Assembly: GCA_954871525.1 (NCBI GenBank)
Contig: OX940862.1
Span: forward strand, 47,370,732 to 47,434,731
DNA length: 64,000 bases
From: Parietaria judaica
Lineage: Eukaryota > Streptophyta > Magnoliopsida > Rosales > Urticaceae
Direction of reading: 5' to 3'
Made by a program: the position numbers and the translations under genes. Positions within the stretch are counted from its first letter, which is position 1; each line of letters begins with the position of its first letter. Positions 1 to 9,388 of the stretch are shown here, in pieces. The notes under the pieces are model-generated. The model worked only from the letters and a program-made list of their open reading frames with translations. It did not search any database and was not told the DNA's origin.

Positions 1-583
1 ATCAAACTCTAGGGATCCGCTAGCCTAGAGAGTCACGCGCCCTCACAAGTCGTTCATTGGGCATACACAAGGCCTAGGCCTCATGCACATGGGGCTTCCC
101 AAAATCCTACCTGTCGAGTGGGCTATTTAGTGCAAGGCACACTCTCGGGTAGTTAGGCGCACCCTCGCCGAGCCAAATGATGGCTAGGGTCATTGAGGAC
201 TTCGGATTTCACAGTCCGGTAAACCAAACTGTGAATCATCAAACTCTAGGGATCCGCTAGCCTAGAGAGTCCACGCCCTCACAAATCGTTCATTGGGCAT
301 ACACAAGGCCTAGGCCTCATGCACATGGGGCTTCCCAAAATCCTACCTATCGAGTGGGCAATTTAGTGCAACGCACACTCTCGGGTAGTTAGGCGCACCC
401 TCGCCGAGCCAAATGATGGCTAGGGTCATTGAGTACTTCGGATTTCACAGTCCGGTAAACCAAACTGTGATTCATCAAACTCTAGGGATCCGCTAGCCTA
501 GAGTTGGGCGCGCCCTCACAAAACGTTCATTGGGCATACACAAGGCCTAGGCCTCATGCACATGGGGCTTCCCAAAATCCTGC
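1..583. repeat. 237-bp tandem repeat, about 2.5 units
   Basis: Units begin at 1, 238 and 474 with the same phrase (atcaaactctagggatccgc). The first two are about 237 and 236 bp and nearly identical; the third stops matching near 583. The array probably continues left of the window. It is GC-richer than the AT-rich DNA to its right. It sits where the promoter/R side of the adjoining minus-strand LTR would be expected, so it may belong to that LTR, or be a satellite fused to it. Confidence 0.85.
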
Positions 584-1023
584 CAAAGTAACAACATGCC
601 AAGGAGTGCGATTTACAGGTAAAAACACAAACACAAACCGAGACACATTGGTACCCCGAGCAGTTTACGGCCCTCACCAAGCACAAAGATGTCTAGGATC
701 ATAGGTCTTCGGATAAACTTGTTCACAGACGAAACCCTAACCCATGAACATTCTTCCCGGGGCCTCCGCAAGCCTTGAGAAGTTGAGGGACAATTTCTTA
801 CCGGTTTAGCAAGGCAGCCATGGGAAACCAAAGGATACCGAAGGCCTCCAATGGCTACCGAAGTCTACCTAGCTCTACCGAGGGCTTCTGTGGGGTTTCC
901 GAGGGACATGCTACACGAGGCCTCCCCTTGCCTTGTGTAGTTGGGCGTAACCGAAAGGGACGTGCACAAGGCCAAGACCAAGGGCACAGGGGAGTTCGCC
1001 CAGGTACTCAAGAGTACATACCC

Positions 1024-1205
1024 CCCTAAAGAGCTTTCTGAACAATGAATTTTTTTTTGTTTTGAAACATGACCTTGTCCAAGTAGACATAAAAATTTTA
1101 TGAAAGAAAAAACATGGAGGTCTACAGTACCCCCCTAAAGAGCTTTTTAAACAATGCCATTTATTTGTTTTGGAAACATGCCTTTGTCCAAGTAGACATA
1201 AAACG
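1024..1205. repeat. Direct duplication of about 75 bp
   Basis: A segment starting 'ccccctaaagagcttt' and ending 'ccaagtagacataaaa' occurs at about 1021-1094 and again at about 1130-1203, with several mismatches. Nothing coding is seen in it. Confidence 0.75.
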
Positions 1206-1330
1206 CCTCCGAAGGTTACCGAAGGAAACCAAGGGCAACCGAGGGCTACCGAGGGAAACCAAAGGCTACCGAGGGAAACCAAAGGAAACCGAGGGCTACC
1301 GAGGGAAACCAAGGGCAACCGAGGGAAATC
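1205..1330. repeat. Short-period minisatellite (ccgagggaaaccaaaggcta type)
   Basis: An irregular array of 9-10 base sub-units of the form 'accgagggaa' / 'accaaaggct'. Looser copies of the same phrase occur at 836-905. The open frames across it follow from the repeat and are not treated as genes. Confidence 0.8.
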
Positions 1331-1341
1331 TAGATCCAATG

Positions 1342-3258
1342 ATTAAAAATAAATCTAAAACCAATCCAATGGATCAAATCATTTAGGGATAAAATCAAAT
1401 GCCCTAGGGTTTTACAAAAAACCCTAATTCGAATTATTATCCTTTTATCAATTCGAATTATATATTGTATATATATAATATTAATTAATTTCTAATCCGA
1501 CGGTATAGATTAAATCTTAAAACAAATATAATGGATATAATTAACTAACCAAATTCGAAATACCTAAGCTTGGTCACCAAGCTATTAATTTCGAATTGCC
1601 TTTAGGGTTAAAATCAATTATCTTTATCCAACTGTTGATATTAAATCATAGCCGATCTAATGGATTAAATTGATTTTAGGAATTTGCTAGAATACCAAAA
1701 TATTTGGTACTTATGCCGCAAATATGGAATATCCAAAACATGTGATTCGAACTTGCTAGGGTTTGTAAAGACCAAACCCTAATTCGAATTTTACACATTT
1801 AATATATATATAAATATATATTATTTATTAATATAAATCCATTAATTATTAATTAATTATTAAAAATTAAATCTAAATAATTAAATTATAATAATAAATC
1901 GTGATCTCAATATCACACATTAAAATTTCATGGTGCCACACCATCATTTAAATTCGTGACATGTGATTTAATTTCATAGTTTATCGAACCGAGTCACAAA
2001 CTTAGAATATCCATAAATCACAAACCGTAAGTCAGAACTACTTGGTTCAAAAAGCAAAGATTCTTAGAATTTAATTTACAACAACATAGTGCTGATAGAA
2101 AATCTAAATTTTAATTTTCTTTTTATCAATTAATCCCGTGTACCAAAATATGGTACTTTTGCCACACCGACGATAAAATGATCTGACATCTGCCAAAGAC
2201 TTTTCTGTTTTATAAATCTAGCGAAATGATTAAAAATTATCCAGAATGTATTTTAATCGTGTACGTATCATCCGTTACGTAGCTATCCTGGGGACCATGG
2301 ACCCGTATCACTTAAGCTCCAACGAACTCCTAGTTGTTCGTCAAACCTCAAAGTGATTCCAATATAGACCCGAGGCTGCACTCTTTAGTGATACGGTATA
2401 TATTATTCCCTTATAACAGCAGGGTGTACATTGATACAATCAAATTCGAGTTATTGTCCTTTCACTTGATGACTCACACATGAGCAGGCGGTTTTTACGG
2501 TAATGCCCCGGATTGGATTTTCCTCCTTGACTCAATCAGTAATATTATGAGCAACCCACTTATAGTTTCGATTCATAAGTTGCGCACGGGTACCTCTCAC
2601 TTCTCACCACTGACAACCAAGGGAATCATTACGACTCTGAAGAAAGTTGTGTGATGCCTATGTCTATGATCAAGCTATCCTTACTACTGACTATCATGTT
2701 CCCAAAATAATAGTATTGGTAACAGCGGTAATGTCTTGTGCTCTTTAACGGTTAAATCAAAGAACAATCAAGGCAGTAGCTCAGACTCAGGATCACTCGG
2801 GACTTAGAACTAATATCCATTTGATCATCATTTTGTGACTCAACTTCAAGTTATCAGTGACGGTCTTATATGATAACTTCTTGGGTTTAAGTCAGGTCCG
2901 GTCCAGTATGAAGACGCTTCATACTTAATGCAGTTCTAGTGAGTGTGACACACACACATAATCCAGAATAGGATTGTCACTTAGTCACATTACACGATTA
3001 ATGGGCTCCCACCCAATTAATCAGGTCACAGACATTTTAAGTTCATTTATTATGATTATTAATTCTTCCTCACATTGACTCTGTTGTGATAATAATAACA
3101 TAATTGCATCCTTTATGAACTAAGGAATCAAACATTATATTTTACTCTACCAGAAACTATAATAAGGTTAACATAATAAGTATCATCTTTATTCAACGAC
3201 TTGTCATAATCTTTTACAAATGGATAAATATCTTGTTTAAGGACACATATGTCCAACA
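1342..3258 (-). mobile_element. Partial LTR (U3 side), same family as the solo LTR at 4937-7681
   Basis: This stretch aligns along its whole length with 5740-7681 (same order, many identical blocks, scattered differences). On the minus strand it starts TGTTGGACATATGTG at 3258, the usual 5' end of such an LTR. Sequence left of about 1340 does not match the corresponding part of the solo LTR (4937-5740) but consists of tandem repeats, so this copy is either a subfamily with a different R/U5 or a truncated chimera. Its right edge cuts the copia RNase H reading frame that starts at 3259. The left end is outside the window. Confidence 0.8.
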
Positions 3259-3501
3259 CCCGGTGTTCCATGGACGCAGCAAGCATATCGACACTCGCTT
3301 TCACTCTATTCGCGAGTGTGTTGAGAACCGAGAGATAATCGTGGAGTTTGTCAGCACTAAAGAGCAACGAGCTGACATTCTCACCAAAGCTCTAGCGAGA
3401 GTCCAATTCAGGGAGATGCGAGAATTGCTCGGTGTGAAGAACCTCGAGCCAAGTCAAACTTACAAGAGAGAATGTGATCATAAATTTTACTTGTCAAACT
3501 A
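3259..3501 (+). pseudogene. Ty1/copia polyprotein, C-terminal RNase H fragment
   Basis: The frame encodes the hallmark end of a copia RNase H: a PVFHGRSKHIDTRFH stretch, then a VEF-STKEQ-ADILTKAL block, with a stop at 3500-3502. Everything upstream (gag, integrase, RT) is missing because the LTR ending at 3258 was inserted here. It is a dead fragment of an older copia element, on the opposite strand to the inserted LTR. Confidence 0.85.
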
Positions 3502-3504
3502 GAA

Positions 3505-3836
3505 CTTGGGCATCAAGTTTCTAATATAAAACGTGGGTGACAAATATGCTTGGGCAACAAGCATGTTAGGGTAAAAATGTAATTTATTAGTCACGGTGTT
3601 ACCTATAAATAACACCTCTTTGTAGCTTTCAAATGCCACTTCCACTTCTACAATTTTCTTCGACATCAGAGAGCAAATATTTCCTCCACTCTCTATATAC
3701 TCTCTCCTATCAGTATTCATAAGAAGAGTGAGTGGAGAGAGCAGTGTGATAAATATTGTAGTTTGCCATTATCGCAGTGCGGCGTTTCGATTCTGCGCAA
3801 CGTGTTTCGGTTCAACGATCCATTTGGAACCAACAA
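3505..3836 (+). repeat. Probable 3' LTR of the copia fragment
   Basis: This directly follows the copia stop codon. It contains a TATA box (ctataaataac, about 3602-3612), a pyrimidine-rich leader-like stretch and an end resembling ...accaaca at 3835. The exact 5' boundary and polypurine tract are not clear, so the limits are approximate. Confidence 0.5.
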
Positions 3837-4420
3837 ATCCCAGCTTTTCTGATTTCTTTTATTTATAGAGTTGAATACAAATAAAAATAAAATAGACGTT
3901 ACCCACCTATATTTCAGCCCACTATCTCACAACTCACATGATCGTGATCACTACCCCAAACATAAATCAAACTCTTCCTAAAGACAAGGATTACACTTAA
4001 ATGCGTGTTTATTTTGAACTAAGGAAATTAATTAATAAAAGCCATGCAAAGCCATGCACATTCACATACAGCATAACTAAATCTAGATACTAACTGTAAC
4101 AAAACTTAGGGGATCAAGTTAGGATTGTTCATTACCTATTCTCTAATACAAATTTTCTGCCATGTTTAACGATGAGTTCCTTGTATTCATGGTAATCGTT
4201 GAAACCAAATGAATATAGACTTAAATTTGCTACAAATGAAGTGAAAACGAAAATCATACTAGCAACTATTTGTTTCGGAACTCTGTTCTTTATGAAAACC
4301 TCGAGAACATTCAATCAATCGAATTCTGATCTAATTCAAGCTCTGAGCACCACTAAAACCAAACATATTTCTTTCTGCCACTTAGAAAACCAAATGTGAA
4401 TTTGTTTTTCTTTAAATTTT
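3837..4420. other. AT-rich spacer, no recognised gene
   Basis: Low-complexity AT-rich DNA. A 60-codon minus-strand frame (4132-4314) with hydrophobic residues has no recognisable family and may be intron or flank of the callose-synthase fragment to its right. Confidence 0.5.
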
Positions 4421-4424
4421 ATAG

Positions 4425-4745
4425 TACGAACCTGTTTGAGCCGTTAAAGCAGTAAATTTTTGAACTGTCACGCCTCGGCCACTTGAATTCTTGTCAATGT
4501 TATGAGTGATTTCAAACGCACGAACACGGCCTGCCAAAAACAAAGGCTCATTAGCTGCACCTAGTTGCTTCAAGCCCCTTGTGAACACAATTCTTTTATA
4601 CTTACAGAGGAAGACGACACGAGGCTCTTCGGTCTCCACCAAGTTAGCAACGCGAAGAAATCACTGAATTTCCGAAGCCTGAAGGCAATCTCTCGCTCTC
4701 AAACGGCTCAAGAACAGTGTGCTCCTTCACCCACCAATATTTCTG
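4425..4745 (-). pseudogene. Callose synthase-like (GSL/CalS) N-terminal fragment
   Basis: Read on the minus strand, about 4640-4600 encodes FLRVANLVETEEPRVVFLC. After a plausible intron (donor gtaagt, acceptor ttggcag) it continues RVRAFEITHNIDKNSSGRGV. This matches the conserved callose synthase N-terminus (RVANEVE..NPRVAYLCR..AFE..H..DP.SSGRGVRQFKT). After GRGV the expected RQFKT is reached only by changing frame, and a further shift lies upstream of FLRVAN, so the reading frame is broken. No later callose synthase exons follow before 4130. The assignment rests on about 40 residues. Confidence 0.6.
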
Positions 4746-4936
4746 AGCTGATAATGGCATTCAAACTCTTAGCGGCTCCACTCAGCTCCGGCTCGCACTC
4801 GTAGAAGATGGGCTCCGCAACAAGGATCTCGTGCGCCATTGTCGCCGTGTTGAGAAGCATAAGCTAAGAGCCAGAAAGACGAACCAGAAGGAGACTGGAC
4901 ATATTATATATATATATATATAAGGGATCTTGTTGG

Positions 4937-7681
4937 TGTTGGAAATCGATGGTATCAAGTCGACTTCCTTACCACGATAATAGCCTCCGGGCCGTCCCGG
5001 TAACATTTAAAAATTCATTTTAAAGCGGAAATCCTGTTATCGGACCGACGACACGGATATCGGGTAACAATCAAAACTGATATCTGATAAATATTTCGAA
5101 TTCAATATTTTCATATTCATTATTAATAATCTAGTCGAAATTAGGAAACAAATAGAAAGCAGTAAATGGTCGCATTTATTTACCCAATGCATAAGGCCGT
5201 ACCTCAGTTGACGATTCCGGCTGCGCGTTCTGAAATTGTGCAGGGCTCCGCCGGTGCTGAGGGAAACTCCCGTGATCTTCCGGGATATGACTCCTGGATT
5301 CCTCGCTACCGAAGCGTGGGCTTCGCTGGCAGGACTCCGTCGCAAAATATAACTGAAGGTTCTTTTAAAGCTACCGGAGAAAAATATCTCCTAAGCCAAA
5401 CCAGAAAAATGAGATCAGAAGCAAAAATTCGCAGACCCTTAGAAAGAGAGGGAGAGCTCGAATTTTTACTCTGGGAGAGGTGTGTGGAATGTGTAGAATG
5501 AGCTCCCCTTTTATAGGCTCAAACTGTAACCGATTTGGAGATATTCCCTCCCTATATTCGAATTCCTTTAATTAAATATAAATAATTATTTCAATCCAAT
5601 GATCCAGATTTAATCTCATCTAGATCCAATGAATATAATTAATCAGGGATTTAATTAATTGAATAATATAAGATAAGATCATATCATATATTTTTTCGAA
5701 TTTTATTATATATATATCCAAATTCGAATTTGTTAATGATTATCTAGATCCAATGGTTAAAATCTTATCTTTAACCAATCCAATGGATCAAATCAATTAG
5801 GGATAAAGTCAAATATCTTAGGGTTTTACTAAACCCTAATTCGAACTCATTATCCTATCTTTATTCGAATTTCATATCATATATATAATGTTAATTAATT
5901 TCTAATCCAACGGCTTAAAGATAAGATCTCAAAACTGATCCAATGGACAGAATTAATTAAGCTAATTCGAAATACCTAAACTTTGCCACCAAGTTTCAAT
6001 TTCGAATTACTCTAGGGTTTGAATCAATTATCTTAATCCAACGGTTGATACTCAATCATGACCGATCCAATGGATTAAATTGATTTCAGGGTTTTTGCCA
6101 TTATACCAGACCTTAGGTATTTATGCCGCAAAAATAAAATCTCTCAAGATTGGTTATTCGAATTTATCTAGGGTTTGTTATACTCAAACCCTAATTCGAA
6201 TTACACATTAAATAATACATGAAAATATATTATTTATTTATTAATATAAATCCTTTAATTATTAATTATTAATAAGATATTAATAATCAAATAATCAAAT
6301 TATATTAGTAAATCCTGATCTCTTTATCACACATTAAATGTCATGGTGCTACACCATCATTTAAATTCGTGACATGTGATTTAATTTCAAAGTTTATTGA
6401 ACCGAGTCATAAACTTGGAAAATCCATAAATCACAAACCGTAAGTCAGAATGACTTGGTTCAAAAAGCAAAGTTGCTTAGAATTTAACTTAGAACAATAT
6501 GGTGCTGTTCTAAAGTCTAAATTCTAACTTTCTTTTTATCAGTTATTTTCATGTACCAAAATATGGTACTTTTGCCACGCTATCGATAAAACTATCTGAT
6601 GTCTGTCATAGACTTGTCAGTTTTATAAGTCGAGCCAAATGATTAAACATTATCCAGAATGTATTTTAATCATGTACGTATCATCCGTTACGGAGCTATC
6701 CTGGGGACCATGGACCCGTATCACTTAAGCTCCAACGAACTGCTAGTTGTTCGTCAAACCTCGAAGTGATTCCACTATAGACCCGAGGCTGCACTCTTTA
6801 GTGATACGGTATATATTATTCCCTTATATACAGCAGGGTGTCCATTAGATTCAATCAAATACCGATTATTGTCCTTTCACTTGATGACTCACACATGAGC
6901 AGGCGTTTTATACCGTAATGCCCCTCAATGCATTTTCATCCTTGACTCAGCCAGTAATATTATGAGCAACCCACTTATGGTTTCGATTCATAAGTTGCGC
7001 ACGGGTACCTCTCACTTCTCACCACTGACAATCAAGGGAATCATCATGACTCTGAAGAGATCTGTGTGATGCCCATATCTATGATCAAGCAATCCTTCAC
7101 TACTGACTATCATGTTCCCAAAATAATAGTGTTGGGAACAGCGGTAATGTCTTGTGTTCTTTAACGGTTAAATCAAAGAACAATCAAGCCAGTAGCTTAG
7201 ACTCATAACCACTCAGGACTTAGAACTAATATCCATTTGATCATCATTTTGCGACTCAACTACAAGTTGTCAGTGACGGTCTTATATGACAACTTTCTTG
7301 AGTTTAAGTCAGGTCCAGTCCAGTATGAAGACGCTTCATACTTAATGCACTTCTAGTGAGTGTAGACACACACAAAATCCAGAATAGGATTGTCACTTTA
7401 GTCACATTAAAGACCTTACCGATTAATGGGCTCCCACCCAGTTAATCAGGTCACGGACATTTTAAGTTCATTTATTATGCTTATTAATTCTCCCTCACAT
7501 GACTCCTTTGTGATAATAATAACATAATTGCATCCTTTATGAACTATGGAATCAAACATTCTATTTTACTCTACAGAAACTATAATAAGATTAACATAAT
7601 AAGTACCATCTTTATTCAACGACTTGTCATAATCTTTTACAAATGGTTAAATATCTTGTTTAAGGACACACATGTCCAACA
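4937..7681 (-). mobile_element. Solo LTR, 2,745 bp, TSD GTTGG
   Basis: On the minus strand the element starts TGTTGGACATGTGTG at 7681 and ends ...GATTTCCAACA at 4937, so both ends carry the terminal TGTTGG/CCAACA inverted repeat. It is flanked by GTTGG at 4932-4936 and 7682-7686, a perfect 5-bp target duplication. No internal region lies inside it, so this is a solo LTR left by LTR-LTR recombination. A TATA box (CTATAAAAGGGG, minus strand) at about 5506-5517 puts U3 at 5520-7681 and R/U5 at 4937-5500. The U3 is about 2.1 kb, AT-rich and without coding capacity. It is probably copia-like, judged only from the end sequences. Confidence 0.88.
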
Positions 7682-7686
7682 GTTGG

Positions 7687-8199
7687 TATATCTGCCTATG
7701 CATGGAAATTTGGAAAAGGAATGCAACACATGCATGCACTTTCAGCCACAAAGAATTGAGGGCAAACGAACCTACTACCTAAAATTTTAATAAATTAAAA
7801 AGTATTACAGTAAAACCTCTATAAATTAATACGCGGTAAATTAAAAAGTATTTCCGTTTCCCCGGGAACGGAAACCCAGGGAAAGAGTCGGCGGAATCCG
7901 ACGCCTTCGGTAGAGACACGTGGCGGTCGAGCAGAGTCAGGGAGAGATCTCCGTCGCCAGGAGATGACGTGGCGTGGCCGGCGAGAGGGTGCGATTCAGG
8001 TGGAACGGTGACCTTACATATTTATATTAAACTTTAGTAGTACATTTGTTTTTGTTGATTTCAATTTTCAACAATTATTAAATTATTTTTGAAAGAAAAT
8101 GTAATTTGATATTCCAATCTAGGACATGAGATTTCTAAACGTCAAAGTCGGGTAACCATCAAAAGACTGTGACACGTCAATTATTAAATTATTTTGGAT
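7687..8199. other. Intergenic spacer with a GC-rich insert
   Basis: AT-rich DNA surrounds a GC-rich block (about 7855-8010, 'cccgggaacggaaacccaggg...') unlike its neighbours in composition. The preceding 'acctctataaattaata' phrase (7818 on) is a common plant repeat motif. No coding frame is recognised. Confidence 0.5.
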
Positions 8200-8204
8200 T
8201 TTAA

Positions 8205-8334
8205 TAGGGCCGGGCCCATTCGATACTAACCCTAGAGACTAGAGAGTGAGTAGAGTGACCATTCGATCGACCGTAAACCCTAGAGAGAGTGTGAGTAAAG
8301 AGAGAGAGTGAGACTAACCCTACCGCCGGTAAGA
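8205..8334 (+). promoter_or_regulatory. Promoter/5' UTR of the zinc-finger gene with site II and telo-box motifs
   Basis: The sequence holds GGGCCGGGCCCAT (overlapping site II-type TGGGCC on both strands, about 8207-8219) and AACCCTA telo-boxes at about 8228, 8276 and 8316, then purine-rich leader sequence up to the ATG at 8335. This combination is typical of broadly expressed plant housekeeping promoters. No clear TATA box is seen. Confidence 0.55.
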
Positions 8335-8588
8335 ATGACGGATGCGTGGCACTGCAGCCTCTGCGAGGTCTCGGGTACGCAAGAGATGGTGAGGCAGCAC
8401 CTCGTCGATGACCACTTGGTCACACAGAGAGGCAGTTTCAGCGAGCCGTTGGCGTACAAGCCCGATTTGGAGCAGCATCTGAAAAATCTCACTCTGGACT
8501 TCACCGTCGAGGCTGAGGAAACGACCCACCCCGTAGGCGTCAACACTGGCGGCGGCTCCCCGAGCTCCGGCAAACCGCTCATCGTCTT
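8335..8588 (+). pseudogene. Short C2H2 zinc-finger protein, cut by gypsy copy A
   Basis: The frame starts MTDAWHCSLCEV and contains one finger of spacing C-x2-C-x11-H-x4-H (residues about 7-26), then a conserved GSFSEPL segment. The protein matches the gene at 59865-60227 on the minus strand in finger spacing, the SFSEPL motif and the PSSG..PL segment. It runs into the LTR of copy A at 8589, just where the paralogue begins its C-terminal hydrophobic segment, so that tail is lost and replaced by about 28 LTR-encoded residues up to a stop at 8671-8673. The other half of the gene is not visible in the window. The family has no function known to me. Confidence 0.75.
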
Positions 8589-9316
8589 TGTTAAGGTCGG
8601 ATTTTGTCAAATCCACTCCCAGCTTTACTCCTGTCGTTTTCCCACGAAACGACGAGGATCAGGTTTGGTGTAATGGCGATGGGCCCTCGGCCCATTGATG
8701 GAGGTTAGTGTCCGAGAGAGGAGCTCGTGCTCCTCTCGGTTGGTCAGGTTGCAGCAGGCCCACGGCCCGTCAGGGGAGGCGGTGACTGAGGAGGGGCCTC
8801 AAGCCCATTGAGGTCTAGGGCTTCTACCTAGGATGCGATAAGGACGTACGGACTGAGGGGACCACTGCTGGGCAGTGCGCTCAGGACATGGCAGGGGGGA
8901 CAACGTTAGTGGAAACGAGCTCCTCTGGCAGCCGTCGAGAATGTCAGAAAGGAGGACCACATAATATTCGAAGGGGGGACCACCAGAAGATCATCCACGG
9001 GATTCGAGCCGAGGAGGTCCGAGCGTCGCCATAAATAGAAGAAGGAGCTCCCATTTGAGGGGAATTTTTGGGCCATGACCGAGAGAAAAGGGAGAAACAG
9101 AGTCATCGCATAGTGTTGAGAAAACCTTCGTGTAACCGACTCGATAGTATCAGTCTTAGTTTTATCGCATTCCTCTTCGAGGTTCCGAGCTATAAATGGA
9201 AGAAACCGATCCCCTTTGTAATCATAATCAATCAAAGATACCCCTTCATTCGTATTATTCGTGTGTTTGCATTGTGTATTTTTGTGACTGTAAGGCGGTG
9301 CGAATCGCCCTCTACA
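8589..9316 (+). repeat. 5' LTR of copy A (728 bp)
   Basis: It starts TGTTAAGGTCGG and ends CGCCCTCTACA, followed by the primer-binding site. A TATA box (ataaatag) lies at 9031-9038, putting U3 at 8589-9060. U3 carries a GTCGTTT-N7-AAACGAC inverted repeat (about 8633-8653) and three paired GGGCC/GGCCC(A) motifs near 8682, 8757 and 8797. It is clearly diverged from the copy B LTRs. Confidence 0.92.
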
Positions 9317-9317
9317 G

Positions 9318-9338
9318 TTTGGCGCCCACCATGGGGCC
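9318..9338 (+). promoter_or_regulatory. Primer-binding site of copy A
   Basis: TGGCGCCCACCATGGGGCC begins 3-4 bases after the LTR end. A TGGCGCC start is usual for tRNA-primed plant gypsy elements of the Tat/Athila group. Copy B has the same core (TGGCGCCCACC) with a slightly different tail. Confidence 0.8.
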
Positions 9339-9388
9339 CTAGTTTCTTCCTATCGCACAGCCAGGAACGAGAAGAGGGAAGGCGAAAG

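Noticed and set aside
1..583. Centromeric satellite
   Set aside because: Only 2.5 units are visible and they adjoin an LTR; no basis to call them centromeric.
3128..3367. Minus-strand 79-aa ORF across the LTR/copia junction
   Set aside because: It runs across an insertion boundary, so it cannot be an ancestral gene.
5037..5501. ORFs of 102-111 aa in the solo LTR
   Set aside because: They lie in the R/U5 leader of an LTR on both strands, with no recognisable domain.
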